From: Calothrix sp. MO_192.B10
Lineage (GTDB): Bacteria; Cyanobacteriota; Cyanobacteriia; Cyanobacteriales; Nostocaceae
Assembly (NCBI GenBank): GCA_030065055.1
Contig: JASJDS010000060.1
Span: 1-55,591, forward strand
Length of the DNA: 55,591 nucleotides
Direction: 5' to 3'
The position numbers were made by a program, and so were the translations under genes. Under the pieces are notes generated by a model. It saw only the letters and a list, made by a program, of their open reading frames with translations, was not told where the DNA came from and did not search any database. Below, one piece after another: positions 16,805-25,946 of this stretch. How positions within the stretch are numbered: the stretch's first letter is position 1; every line of letters begins with the position of its first letter.

Positions 16805-17826
16805 AAATATTACTAACTGCCGATCCAGAACTGCCTGTACCACCAAAACTATATGGAGGTATCGAGCGCATTGTTGATCTGTTAGTTACTGGACTTCAAT
16901 CCCGTGGTCATCAAGTAGGATTAGTCGCTAATCCTGATTCCACATCACCTGCAAATCAGTTTTTCCCTTGGCAAGGGAGGCGATCGCAACATAATTTAGA
17001 TTCTGTAAAAAATGCAACAGTATTATGGTCTGCTGTGCAACGTTTTCAACCCGATGTTGTTCACAGCTTCTCTCGTATTCTTTATTTGTTACCGTTGCTT
17101 GGGTCTGCTCTACCTAAGATAATGTCTTATCAACGTAACCCCAGTCAGCGTACAACTAGCTGGGGGACAAAACTGGCAAAAGGTTCTCTGACTTTTACAG
17201 GATGTAGCGATTATATTTGTCGTCTCGGTAGAAATGCTGGAGGAGTTTGGCATCCTATTCATAATTGCGTAGAGATAGAAAAATACACTTTTCAGCCAAC
17301 TGTAGCAAATGATGCGCCATTAGTTTTCTTGAGTCGCATTGAACGAATTAAAGGGGCGCATACAGCGATCGCAGTAGCTAGAAAAACTGGACATCGTCTC
17401 TTAATTGCAGGAAATTACAGTACTTCTGGAGAAGCAGGACGATATTGGCAGGAGGAAATTGTTCCTCATTTGGGACGGGATGGTATCGAGTATGTTGGCA
17501 CTGTTAATGATGCTCAGAAAAATGATTTATTGGGACAAGCTGCGGCGATGATTGTCCCCATTGAGTGGGAAGAACCCTTTGGGATTGTTTTTGCAGAAGC
17601 TTTGGCTTGCGGTACTCCTGTTATTTCCTGTCCCAGAGGTGCGTTGCCAGAAATTATATGTGATGGAGTTGATGGTTATTTAGTTAATAGCATTGATGAA
17701 GCAGTAACTGCTGTTCATCAATTAACAAATATTGATCGCCACAAATGCCGTCAACGTGCTGAACAATATTTTTCTGCGGATGCGATCGTAGATAAGTACG
17801 AAAATTTATACACAACTTTGCGATAG
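16801..17826 (+). CDS. Glycosyltransferase family 4
   Basis: This 341-residue GT-B enzyme has the N-terminal KLYGGIERIVDLLVTGL donor-cleft glycine motif, FLSRIERIKGAHTAI at the start of the donor domain, and the E-x7-E pattern in WEEPFGIVFAEALACGTPVIS. It is compact for the family. It probably adds one sugar of the repeat unit using a nucleotide sugar. It overlaps the stop codon of the acyltransferase remnant, which preserves an ancestral coupled start, and is followed after 9 bp by a second FkbM gene. Confidence 0.92.
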   Translation: MKILLTADPELPVPPKLYGGIERIVDLLVTGLQSRGHQVGLVANPDSTSPANQFFPWQGRRSQHNLDSVKNATVLWSAVQRFQPDVVHSFSRILYLLPLLGSALPKIMSYQRNPSQRTTSWGTKLAKGSLTFTGCSDYICRLGRNAGGVWHPIHNCVEIEKYTFQPTVANDAPLVFLSRIERIKGAHTAIAVARKTGHRLLIAGNYSTSGEAGRYWQEEIVPHLGRDGIEYVGTVNDAQKNDLLGQAAAMIVPIEWEEPFGIVFAEALACGTPVISCPRGALPEIICDGVDGYLVNSIDEAVTAVHQLTNIDRHKCRQRAEQYFSADAIVDKYENLYTTLR

Positions 17827-17835
17827 GAAAATTAT

Positions 17836-18642
17836 ATGGAAACTATTTCCTTGCCAACACCTTTAACTTGGATACAACCACTAGAATTTGCTCATAAATT
17901 GGGAATTTGTGAGCGATTTTTTGGAAAAGCGATCGCTCACCACGGCATTTGTTGGGTAGATACAGGAGCAGGTATTCCTTGGAAACTCGATTTACGAAAT
18001 CCTACTCATCGTTGGATTGTTTATGGCAAATATGAAGGTACAGCATTTCTGAACTGGGCAAAAGAATTCCTCCCAAATAATGCTATTGTCGTTGATTCGG
18101 GAGCTAATATTGGTCAAATGTTGATCTATCTAGCAGGATGGATACCAGAAGGTAAGATATTAGCTTTTGAGCCGGGAACAGAAGCAGCTAAATGGATAGA
18201 AGAATGTTTAGCTATAAATTCTTCTCTACCTGTCGAAATTATTCGCGCTGGACTAGGAGCTTCTCCTACCCAATTACGTCTCAATTATGTCTCCTCAGGT
18301 TTTAGACATGGTGCTCAAAGTCAAATTTCTGAAACTGAAGGTGAAGTAATTCAAATTGTCCGTCTAGCTGACGAATTAGCAGCGCGTTCATTAGAAAATG
18401 TAGATTTATGGAAATTAGATGTAGAGGGGTATGAAATTCCTGCTTTGCAAGGAGCAGAATCTCTGCTCAAACAGCAGCGAATTAAAGCTATTTATGCAGA
18501 ATTACATGCAGAAAATGGTCAACATATTCGGGATTTTTTCGCAGATTTTGCATATAAATGCTATTTATTTGATAACAAAGGAAATTTATATACCCCTGAG
18601 GAGTTACCCTATCACACCAATGGACTATTCTTGCCCAACTGA
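17836..18642 (+). CDS. FkbM family methyltransferase
   Basis: This 268-residue protein has the FkbM core: VDSGANIGQMLIYLAG for SAM binding, ILAFEPGTEAAKW, and LWKLDVEGYEIPALQGAE, where the acidic residue of LDVEGYE is characteristic. It likely O-methylates a sugar. Unlike the FkbM gene at 15938, its base composition matches the cluster and it sits tightly between glycosyltransferase genes (9 and 26 bp gaps), so it looks like an original member. The two FkbM proteins are only distantly similar. Confidence 0.9.
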   Translation: METISLPTPLTWIQPLEFAHKLGICERFFGKAIAHHGICWVDTGAGIPWKLDLRNPTHRWIVYGKYEGTAFLNWAKEFLPNNAIVVDSGANIGQMLIYLAGWIPEGKILAFEPGTEAAKWIEECLAINSSLPVEIIRAGLGASPTQLRLNYVSSGFRHGAQSQISETEGEVIQIVRLADELAARSLENVDLWKLDVEGYEIPALQGAESLLKQQRIKAIYAELHAENGQHIRDFFADFAYKCYLFDNKGNLYTPEELPYHTNGLFLPN

Positions 18643-18668
18643 GTTTTGAGTCAGGAAGGTATCCTATT

Positions 18669-19994
18669 TTGAAGCATAAAGTTTTAATTATCAGCCCCCA
18701 TTTCCCGCCAATCAATGCTGCGGATCATCAACGGGTACGAATGTCTCTACCCTACTTTGAAGAATTTGGCTGGGAACCCCATATCCTGACTGTTCACCCA
18801 GAGTGTATTGAAGGTATCCAAGACTCTTTACTTGCAAAAACAATTCCCGATCATATCCCTATTACCTACACAGGAGCATTACCCGTTCAACAAACCCGGC
18901 GAATTGGTATAGGTAGCCTGGGTTTACGGTGTTTTCCCTATTTGCTTCGAGTAGGGGAACAGCTCCTGCATAAACAAAAGTTTAATTTGATTTACTTCTC
19001 TACTACCGTATTTATCAGTATGGTGCTTGGTCTTAGATGGTACCGTAAATATGGTATTCCTTACGTTCTAGATTTCCAAGACCCCTGGCTAAATAATTAT
19101 TACAAAAAGTCAGGTACGCCTCCCCCAGGGGGACGTTGGAAATATGGTTTTGCCCAACTACAAGCACAAATGCTAGAACCCAAAGCACTGAGTAAAGTCA
19201 GTCATGTGATTAGTGTTTCACCGAAATATCCCAAAACCTTACAGAAACGATATCCCCATCTCAAACCAGAACAGTTTACAGTTTTGCCCTTTGGTGCTTC
19301 AACAGCAGACTTTGAGGTACTTCCTTCCCTCCAGGTTGAACAATCCATATTTAATCCCAATGATGGCAAGCGCCACTGGGTATACGTTGGTCGAGGTGGA
19401 GATGATATGAGGCTGGCATTGCAAGGATTATTTCTGGGTATCAAGTCTCACCGTGAGCAAAATCCTCAACTGTGGCAAAATGTGCAACTACACTTTGTTG
19501 GAACTAGCTATGCTCCAGAAAACCTAGCTGTAAAAACTATAGAACCTATTGCCCAGGAATTAGAGGTTGGGGATTTAGTTACAGAGCATACCCAGCGCAT
19601 TCCCTACTTTGAAGCTCTAAAGGTTCTTACGGATAGCGATGCAATTGTACTAATTGGTTCTAACGACCCTGGCTACACTGCTTCCAAACTCTATCCTTGC
19701 ATTTTAGCCCGTAAACCCATCTTGGCAATTTTTCATGCTCAAAGTTCTGTAGTTGATATCCTCAATAGTTGCCAAGCTGGTCGAGCTGTAACTTTTACTG
19801 ACAACACCCAACCAAAAGATTTGCTACCTCAAGTTACTAATCAACTGAATTGGTTGCTATCTATACCAAAAGCATATCAGCCAGAAACAAATTGGTCAGC
19901 TTTTCAACCCTATACTGCACGGGAAATGACTCGCCAACAGTGCAATATTTTTGACCAATGTCTTCTCAGCAAAGAAGAAAGCAAGTCACTATGA
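18669..19994 (+). CDS. GT-B glycosyltransferase-like protein
   Basis: This 441-residue protein has a GT-B architecture: MKHKVLIISPHFPPINAADHQR at the N-terminus, YVLDFQDPWLNNYY in the first domain, a HVISVSPKY linker, WVYVGRGG at the start of the second domain and a final GYTASKLYPCILARKPILAI donor-site region. The TTG at 18669 is chosen because it gives the expected first beta strand; the next ATG lies inside the fold. Its stop overlaps the polymerase start as ATGA. Substrates are unknown. Confidence 0.82.
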   Translation: MKHKVLIISPHFPPINAADHQRVRMSLPYFEEFGWEPHILTVHPECIEGIQDSLLAKTIPDHIPITYTGALPVQQTRRIGIGSLGLRCFPYLLRVGEQLLHKQKFNLIYFSTTVFISMVLGLRWYRKYGIPYVLDFQDPWLNNYYKKSGTPPPGGRWKYGFAQLQAQMLEPKALSKVSHVISVSPKYPKTLQKRYPHLKPEQFTVLPFGASTADFEVLPSLQVEQSIFNPNDGKRHWVYVGRGGDDMRLALQGLFLGIKSHREQNPQLWQNVQLHFVGTSYAPENLAVKTIEPIAQELEVGDLVTEHTQRIPYFEALKVLTDSDAIVLIGSNDPGYTASKLYPCILARKPILAIFHAQSSVVDILNSCQAGRAVTFTDNTQPKDLLPQVTNQLNWLLSIPKAYQPETNWSAFQPYTAREMTRQQCNIFDQCLLSKEESKSL

Positions 19995-21490
19995 ACCAGT
20001 TATTGCCGACCTCAAATCAACCTGCTTTCCTGCCAAACCTCGCACACCTGCAACGGCGACAGTTACTCAAGGTATTTTGGCTAGTGGCTCTGGGACTGTT
20101 TATATATGAACTGTTTTGGGCTGAAACAAGTTCATTGGTAACAAATTTTGGGTCAATCTTAATTACTGCTGCGGCACTATTACCTAGTTACCTTTGGTGT
20201 TCTGGGAAAGCATTAGGAATGCCAATTTTTCCATTATTTGCATTGACATATATTTGGACTTATGCATTGCCTTTGGTGACTAAGCATCCTAAGGTTATAA
20301 CCTATTCTTCTGAAAGCCATTTATTTGCCAGCGTTACTGTTGCTGGATTTTTGGTATTAGGAACTATTATTTGGTTTAAATTTGTCAAATCTCCTCCTCC
20401 TTTACCTAAATCCTATCGAGCTTTAAACAGCCAAAAGGGTGATGTATTTTTCTTATTTGTTCTAGGGATTAGTGTTTTATTCAATGTTGCAAACACTGGA
20501 GGTTGGCTGTTTGTATTTGTGTATGGAGGTTTATTTACTGCTGTTCGTGCTGCAATTTTAGGACTTACAGTTTTAGCCACCTTTGTACTGGCATATAAAT
20601 TAGGTACTCAAGAATTATCAAAACCAAAATCTCAATTATTTTTAATTTTGCTGATTGCTTACATGGTAACAAATGCAGTTAGCTTACTTTTAGTAGGTGC
20701 AGCTTCTACTTTTGTAGTTGCTACAGTTGCATTTATTCTTGGAAGACAAAAAATACCTATCTTACCCATTGTTATTGCCCTGGTTTGTCTTTCCTTTTTA
20801 CACTATGGCAAGGCAGAAATGCGTTCTAAGTATTGGTTTCAAGCGCAGCCAGCTTATGTGCAAGTTTGGCAGTATCCTAACTGGTTTGCCGAATGGGCTG
20901 GTTATACCTGGGATTACTTTAATAAACAAGATGATTTATCTATATCTTCAAAGAAACAATCTTTTTTAGAACGTTCTAGTGTTATTCACTTGTTTCTTCT
21001 TGCCCAAGATAAAAGTCCTGAATCAATTCCCTACCTACATGGGAAAACATACACAATTCTACCGCAATTATTAGTACCCCGCATTTTGAACCCCAATAAA
21101 ATTCGCAGTCATGAAGGAACGTATCTTTTAAATATTCACTACGGATTACAGACCCGCGAAGCAACGTATACTACTACTATTGGCTGGGGTTTATTAGCTG
21201 AAAGCTATGCTAATTTTGGTCTGCTTGGTTGTGCCGGATTAGCAATTGTTTTAGGAACAGCCTACGGAAAAGTTACTCGTTGGAGTATCAATGCACCGAT
21301 TCTTTCAGTCCAATCCCTGTTTGCTGTACTCTTTTTGGCGTATGCCTTTCAAACGGAATGGTCTGCTGGTGTATATGTGGCTGCTTTGGCTCAATCCAGT
21401 GTGGTGATTGGTGGCATTGTAGTGTTCTTGATGCAAACCTATTGGATGCCCCAACCCCAGATGATCGCTTATGACCCATATGAAGCCTAA
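19991..21490 (+). CDS. O-antigen polymerase-like (Wzy) membrane protein
   Basis: This 499-residue protein is very hydrophobic, with about eleven or twelve predicted membrane segments (for example LVALGLFIYELFW, LFALTYIWTYALPLV, LILLIAYMVTNAVSLLLV and a final VVIGGIVVFLM). A large hydrophilic loop follows the middle segments (around QAQPAYVQVWQYPNWFAEW to TYLLNIHYG), the layout of Wzy-type polymerases. In such systems it would join lipid-linked repeat units outside the inner membrane. The ATG at 19991 overlaps the previous stop; an ATG at 19958 lies inside the upstream gene. A Wzy in a cluster headed by Wzt is atypical, since the two belong to different export routes. Confidence 0.75.
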   Translation: MNQLLPTSNQPAFLPNLAHLQRRQLLKVFWLVALGLFIYELFWAETSSLVTNFGSILITAAALLPSYLWCSGKALGMPIFPLFALTYIWTYALPLVTKHPKVITYSSESHLFASVTVAGFLVLGTIIWFKFVKSPPPLPKSYRALNSQKGDVFFLFVLGISVLFNVANTGGWLFVFVYGGLFTAVRAAILGLTVLATFVLAYKLGTQELSKPKSQLFLILLIAYMVTNAVSLLLVGAASTFVVATVAFILGRQKIPILPIVIALVCLSFLHYGKAEMRSKYWFQAQPAYVQVWQYPNWFAEWAGYTWDYFNKQDDLSISSKKQSFLERSSVIHLFLLAQDKSPESIPYLHGKTYTILPQLLVPRILNPNKIRSHEGTYLLNIHYGLQTREATYTTTIGWGLLAESYANFGLLGCAGLAIVLGTAYGKVTRWSINAPILSVQSLFAVLFLAYAFQTEWSAGVYVAALAQSSVVIGGIVVFLMQTYWMPQPQMIAYDPYEA

Positions 21491-21502
21491 TTGAGTGTTT
21501 GG

Positions 21503-22711
21503 ATGAAAAAGTTAGCGATTATTACCTCCCATCCGATTCAGTATTATGCTCCCTGGTTCCGTTATTTAGCTAATAGGGCAGATTTAACTGTTAAAGTCTT
21601 TTATCTCTGGGACTTTGGTGTCACTAAGCAGGTTGATGTGGGTTTCCGACAGTCATTTACATGGGATATCCCGTTACTGGCTGGGTATGATTATGAATTT
21701 GTCCCTAATGTCAGTTCTACTCCCGGAACCCGTCACTTTTGGGGTTTGCAAAATCCGTCTTTAGTTTCCCAAGTGAAGGCTTATAATCCAGATGCTGTGC
21801 TGTTGATGAACTATAACTATGCCAGCCTCTACCGCTTTCTGTGGAACTGGAATACTCGTCAAACTCCATTACTATTTCGGGGAGATTCCCATCGACTGAT
21901 TGCACCTACTGGTGTCAAAGCTTGGTTAAAACGGCAGTGGATTACCCAAATCTATAGTCGTTTTGCGGCTTGTTTGTATGTGGGTAAAGCAAATTATGAT
22001 TACTTCCGCTATCATGGCGTTGCAGAAAAGCGTTTGTTTTTTTCTCCCCATGCTGTAGAAAACGATCGCTTCTTAAGTCAAGCTGAAAGTGCAACCCATC
22101 AGGCGATCGCTTGGAAACAGGAGCTAGGTATCCCAGAACACCATGCAGTAGTTCTATTTGCGGGTAAATTTGAGCCGAAAAAACGCCCTCTAGATTTACT
22201 ACATGGCTTTTTAGATGCTGATCTAAATGATGTATCTTTATTGTTTGTTGGTGGTGGTTCCCTCGAACAAGAAATGAGAGCATTAGCAGCAGGGCACTCA
22301 AATATTTACTTTGCTCCCTTTCAAAACCAAAGCTTAATGCCCCGTACCTACGCAACAGCAGATTTAGTTGTCCTACCTAGTTACGGTGCTGGGGAAACTT
22401 GGGGACTAGTTATCAATGAAGCCATGTGTATGGCTCGTCCAGTAATTGCTAGCACCCATGTAGGTTGTGCCTATGACCTAATTCATCCCCATCAAAATGG
22501 TTTGAAGTTTCCAGCAGGAGATGTATCTAGCTTGGCTCGTTCTTTAAAAGAAGCTTTTTCAGACCGACAACGATTACAAAATTGGGGAGAAAAAAGCTGT
22601 AATATTGTTTCTCAGTATAGTTATACCCAGGCAACTCAGGGACTAATGCAGGCACTGACCTATATTAAGGAAGTATCACTAGACAACAGCAGTTACGGCG
22701 AGGTTTTATGA
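21503..22711 (+). CDS. Glycosyltransferase family 4
   Basis: This 402-residue GT-B enzyme has the N-terminal KLAIITSHPIQYYAPWFRYLA characteristic of a cyanobacterial GT4 subgroup, a VVLFAGKFEPKKRPLDLL donor-domain entry and the E-x7-E region in YGAGETWGLVINEAMCMARPV. The ATG at 21503 fits the fold; a TTG at 21491 would add four residues. It is the last gene of the polysaccharide cluster and is followed by short repeats and a mobile region. Confidence 0.92.
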   Translation: MKKLAIITSHPIQYYAPWFRYLANRADLTVKVFYLWDFGVTKQVDVGFRQSFTWDIPLLAGYDYEFVPNVSSTPGTRHFWGLQNPSLVSQVKAYNPDAVLLMNYNYASLYRFLWNWNTRQTPLLFRGDSHRLIAPTGVKAWLKRQWITQIYSRFAACLYVGKANYDYFRYHGVAEKRLFFSPHAVENDRFLSQAESATHQAIAWKQELGIPEHHAVVLFAGKFEPKKRPLDLLHGFLDADLNDVSLLFVGGGSLEQEMRALAAGHSNIYFAPFQNQSLMPRTYATADLVVLPSYGAGETWGLVINEAMCMARPVIASTHVGCAYDLIHPHQNGLKFPAGDVSSLARSLKEAFSDRQRLQNWGEKSCNIVSQYSYTQATQGLMQALTYIKEVSLDNSSYGEVL

Positions 22712-22713
22712 AA

Positions 22714-22805
22714 ATGTAAGCCCTTCGGGCACGGCAAAGCCGAAGGTCAACGCTAAGCGTAAAGCGCATGCTACGCGTACCGCAAGGTCGTCCGTAGGAC
22801 TTACG
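22714..22805. repeat. Short palindromic repeat cluster
   Basis: This stretch contains nested short palindromes such as GCCCTTCGGGC, GGCAAAGCC and the CTAAGCG/ACGCG elements, ending in GGACTTACGCGAA. Similar pieces lie inside the IS1 remnant near 25745-25780 and in repeat-rich gaps near 48420 and 53580. They look like cyanobacterial small dispersed repeats at the end of the polysaccharide cluster. Confidence 0.6.
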
Positions 22806-22886
22806 CGAACCATACCCTGACAATTGGCAACAAATCAAGTAAAACTTTACACAGATATCATGGCTTATGTAAGTTATAATATCTGT

Positions 22887-22923
22887 ATGACTTTAACGAT
22901 GACATACGAGTACAAGTTACAAC
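22887..22923 (+). pseudogene. N-terminal remnant of a TnpB-type transposase gene
   Basis: An ATG at 22887 opens MTLTMTYEYKLQ, which resembles the first residues of IS200/IS605-family TnpB proteins (a TYxYKL start). The upstream AT-rich leader ending in a TATAAT-like box is also compatible with such genes. The reading is cut off after the twelfth codon by GTGCG, the 5' end of the group II intron. No later TnpB sequence is found after the intron. Confidence 0.45.
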
Positions 22924-23508
22924 GTGCGATTCGTTCTTTCCAAAAGTTATAGTTTAAAACACTGTAACGTGGGAAGGGCAAGGCAACCAAGCCTTGACAA
23001 CTCAATAACCGTGATGGTGAAAGTCCATCCCTCCCGATGTTGGAGTGACAGTATTACCCCTTCCTGTAGCGAATGGTTATCAAAATAGGAAAAGCGGGGT
23101 AAAACGGCGGTAACACTGAATCTGACAGTGAATCCCGTCCAGCATCTAGCTATGTGTATGAAAAGAACTTCCGTTTGAAGTATCGTCATTGTAAACCAGC
23201 CTACGCAGATTATTGGCTGGAGACAAAACGTCAATAGACTAACGTACTGGCAAAAGTTGTAGTTGAACCAGGAACATCTACAAAGTCTCGGTACAGAGGA
23301 AGACACTAAGGTTAGGAACAACGGTAATTAGGAACGAAGTAACCCTCCTAAATCTCTTGGATCAGGTCGAAATTCAAGTAGTAACCAGCGCAAGGTTTAG
23401 GAAGAGAAGGATTGTGTAAGAAGCAAACGCCTTGTTGTAATGACAGCGGATAAGCTGACGTACACACTGTTTCATGGATTGAATAGTTTTTAGTAATAAT
23501 GAGAAGTC

Positions 23509-25242
23509 ATGGACACGGTAACTGAACCGATGTATGAATGGAAGGACATCAATTGGCGTAAAGTCGAAAGATGTGTCTTCAAGTTACAAAAAAGAATATT
23601 CAGAGCCAGTCAACAGGGTGATGTCAAGTTAGTCCACCGATTACAAAGGCTACTCCAAACAAGCTGGTCAGCCAAAGCATTAGCGGTGCGTAGAGTTACC
23701 CAAGATAACCTGGGAAAGAAAACGGCAGGAGTGGACGGGGTAAAATCCCTATCCCCAGCAGCACGTCTGAAGCTCACTGGAAAACTAAACCTGGGTACAA
23801 AGGTCAAACCAACGAGAAGGGTTTGGATACCTAAACCCGGAACAGACGAAAAAAGACCTTTGGGAATACCTACCATGTATGACCGCGCTCTACAGGCTCT
23901 CGTCAAACTGGCATTAGAACCAGAATGGGAAGCCAAATTCGAGCCAAATAGCTACGGATTTAGACCAGGACGTTCAGCCCATGATGCCATCGGAGCAATA
24001 TATAACAGCATCAATAAAAAGCCAAAATATGTGCTAGACGCTGACATCTCTAAATGCTTCGACAAAATCAACCAAGAAAAACTTTTGGCAAAACTCCAGA
24101 CCTACCCCAAGCTAAGACGACAAGTCAAGGCTTGGCTAAAAGCAGGGGTTATGGATGGTAAGACCTTGTTTCCTACGGATGAGGGGACACCGCAAGGTGG
24201 AGTTATAAGCCCATTACTTGCTAACATTGCCCTTCACGGTATGGAAGAGAGAATTAAGCAGTACGCCGAAACTCTTAAAGGTAACAAATCTAAGAATAAA
24301 CAAGCATTAGCCTTAATTCGATATGCAGATGATTTTGTCATCATGCACCCTGAACAAGAGGTAATAGCAAAAAGCCAAGAGGTAATCAAGGAATGGCTAG
24401 CCCAAATGGGACTTGAACTAAAACCTAGTAAAACCCGTGTAACGCACACACTTGAGGAACACAATGGAAATGTTGGATTTGACTTTCTAGGATTCAACAT
24501 CAGACAATATACCGTTGGCAAGAATCAGTGTGGCACAAATACACAGGGGAAAAAGCTAGGATTTAAAACCCTAATTAAGCCTAGTGCTGAAAAGATAAAA
24601 ACTCACACTAAGAAGATAAGAAAAGTTGTTGATAAACACAAAGGAAGTCCCCAACTCGCACTAATCAATCGGTTAAATCCAATCATCCGAGGATGGTGCA
24701 ATTACTATTCAACAGTAGTAAGTAAAGAAGCCTTTGAACAATGTTACAGCAACCTCGTTCAAAAACTTCTAAGGTGGGCATATAGAAGACACCCAATGAA
24801 AAGTAGAACTTGGATAGTCAGAAGATATTGGCATACTGAGGGAAATCGTAATTGGGTCTTCAGCACAAGAGAGGGTAAAAACCCCTTCAAGTTGACTCAA
24901 CACCAAGACACTAAAATTGCTAGATACGTCAAGGTGAAAGGGAATAGAAGCCCCTATGATGGGGATACAGTCTATTGGAGTAGTCGATTAGGTAAGCACC
25001 CAGAAATGCCGAATGAGAAATCCTATTTACTCAAGAAGCAAAACGGAAAATGCGCCTATTGCGGATTAACTTTTCACGATGGAGATTACATCGAAACTGA
25101 CCACATTATCCCCAAATCCCAAGGGGGTAAGAACATCAAAAGTAACAAGCAGTTACTCCATCGACATTGCCATGACCTGAAAACTGCTCAGGATTTGACA
25201 GGTACTCATGACAAAAGCCATGTTAACAGAGGAGCGGAGTGA
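23509..25242 (+). CDS. ltrA: Group II intron reverse transcriptase/maturase with HNH domain
   Basis: This 577-residue intron-encoded protein has the expected parts in order: an RT-0 region with KPMYEW-like start (EPMYEWKDINW), RT core motifs including WIPKPGTDEKRPLGIPT (106-122), GFRPGRSAHDA (150-160), GTPQGGVISPLLANI (226-240) and the catalytic YADD (272-275), an X/maturase region with GWCNYYS, and a C-terminal HNH nuclease with CAYCG, a paired HRHC and ETDHIIPKSQGG (from about 515). It binds the intron RNA, assists splicing and drives retrohoming. No frameshift or missing motif is visible. Its stop codon lies a few bases inside domain V, so protein and ribozyme overlap. Confidence 0.95.
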   Translation: MDTVTEPMYEWKDINWRKVERCVFKLQKRIFRASQQGDVKLVHRLQRLLQTSWSAKALAVRRVTQDNLGKKTAGVDGVKSLSPAARLKLTGKLNLGTKVKPTRRVWIPKPGTDEKRPLGIPTMYDRALQALVKLALEPEWEAKFEPNSYGFRPGRSAHDAIGAIYNSINKKPKYVLDADISKCFDKINQEKLLAKLQTYPKLRRQVKAWLKAGVMDGKTLFPTDEGTPQGGVISPLLANIALHGMEERIKQYAETLKGNKSKNKQALALIRYADDFVIMHPEQEVIAKSQEVIKEWLAQMGLELKPSKTRVTHTLEEHNGNVGFDFLGFNIRQYTVGKNQCGTNTQGKKLGFKTLIKPSAEKIKTHTKKIRKVVDKHKGSPQLALINRLNPIIRGWCNYYSTVVSKEAFEQCYSNLVQKLLRWAYRRHPMKSRTWIVRRYWHTEGNRNWVFSTREGKNPFKLTQHQDTKIARYVKVKGNRSPYDGDTVYWSSRLGKHPEMPNEKSYLLKKQNGKCAYCGLTFHDGDYIETDHIIPKSQGGKNIKSNKQLLHRHCHDLKTAQDLTGTHDKSHVNRGAE

Positions 25243-25265
25243 GGTGAAAGTCTCATGCTCCGTTT
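25232..25265 (+). ncRNA. Group II intron domain V
   Basis: This 34-nt stem-loop has the conserved layout: a 5' GAGC containing the AGC catalytic triad, a GTGAAAGT loop region and a complementary 3' arm ending CTCCGTTT. Domain V is the catalytic heart of the ribozyme. Its good match to consensus supports an active intron. Confidence 0.9.
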
Positions 25266-25307
25266 TGAAGCCAAGTCAGAAGGGCGACCTATCTGGCTTA
25301 GGGCAAC

Positions 25308-25426
25308 CATTTATTAGCGAAAAGATTGGGAGGAGAATTTCGTCGGGAATCTTTACCCAAGGGAGGGGTAATTTGTGAACTCTCTTGGAAGGTGGGAGAA
25401 TTACCGAAAAGTGTAATAATTAATGG
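25308..25426 (+). pseudogene. Histidine-kinase C-terminal fragment (copy A)
   Basis: From the end of the intron the plus strand reads HLLAKRLGGEFRRESLPKGG and VICELSWKVGELPKSVIING, nearly identical to the ATPase tail at 26790-26897. The frame then runs into IS1 sequence. It is the distal end of the same sensor kinase gene, cut by the intron on one side and the IS1 remnant on the other. Confidence 0.85.
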
Positions 25427-25905
25427 GCGTTGCATAAATGCGGGATGAATCAGGTAAACACTGGTACTTCTCTATACTTCAAATAATGAAGTAGCAGTCT
25501 AATTGAATATTTAAGCATATCTACTGATGCCGGAATAACACAGTGTTTTTCGGCGTAATCTTGCTAAGTAATGGCGTAAGCGAGTATTTTCGCCCTCAAC
25601 CCTAGTCATATAGGTTTTGCATACGATATGATATCGTCGCCCGATTCAATAAAACAAGGGTATACTTTCCAGCCATCTGTTACGTAAAAATAACATCCCC
25701 AGCAAGAAACAATATTCCATAAAAATTTAAATGTTTCTGCACTGCGTTAAGCGTTCGCGGAGCGTGCGCTTTGCGCTTAGCTCTACCGAAGGTAATCGCC
25801 AATAGTCCAAGCCAAAATTCCTGGACGAAAGTGATTCACTGCTGTCCAAATCCAAACTTTGTTTTTTTGACCCTACAAAGGTTTCAAGCTTGATAACTCT
25901 GTGTT
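25425..25905 (-). pseudogene. Degenerate IS1-family transposase
   Basis: The minus strand reads KKNKVWIWTAVNHFRPGILAWTIGDYLR, then WKVYPCFI, and finally TRVEGENTRLRHYLARLRRK followed by TLCYSASVDMLKYSIRLL to a stop at 25450-25452. These are the central and C-terminal parts of IS1 InsAB-type transposases, including the VEGENTRLRHYLARL block. The frame is broken by at least one frameshift and by an inserted palindromic repeat of about 34 bp near 25745-25780. The probable IS end GGGCGTTGCATAAATGCGGG lies at 25425-25444. The N-terminal InsA part and the other end are missing or unrecognisable. Confidence 0.8.
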
Positions 25906-25946
25906 ATTATCTCACTGTATAATTTTTTTTAGACAAGGGATTATCC

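Larger units (their letters stand above)
22924..25307 (+). mobile_element. Group II intron with reverse transcriptase
   Basis: The element starts with the consensus GTGCG at 22924 and ends in AC at about 25307, a length of 2384 bp. It contains a structured non-coding 5' part of about 580 bases, an intron-encoded protein in domain IV, a canonical 34-nt domain V and a short domain VI hairpin at about 25266-25300. The 5' boundary is placed from the GTGCG consensus and the 3' boundary from the point where histidine-kinase homology resumes (CATTTATTAG). All protein and RNA parts look intact, so the element may still be able to splice. The two flanks do not come from the same gene. Confidence 0.85.

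Noticed and set aside
21942-22355. Minus-strand frame of 137 codons
   Set aside because: It is antisense to the GT4 gene at 21503, which has complete catalytic motifs.
22947-23321. Minus-strand frame of 124 codons
   Set aside because: It is antisense to the structured RNA part of the group II intron; composition reflects RNA stems.
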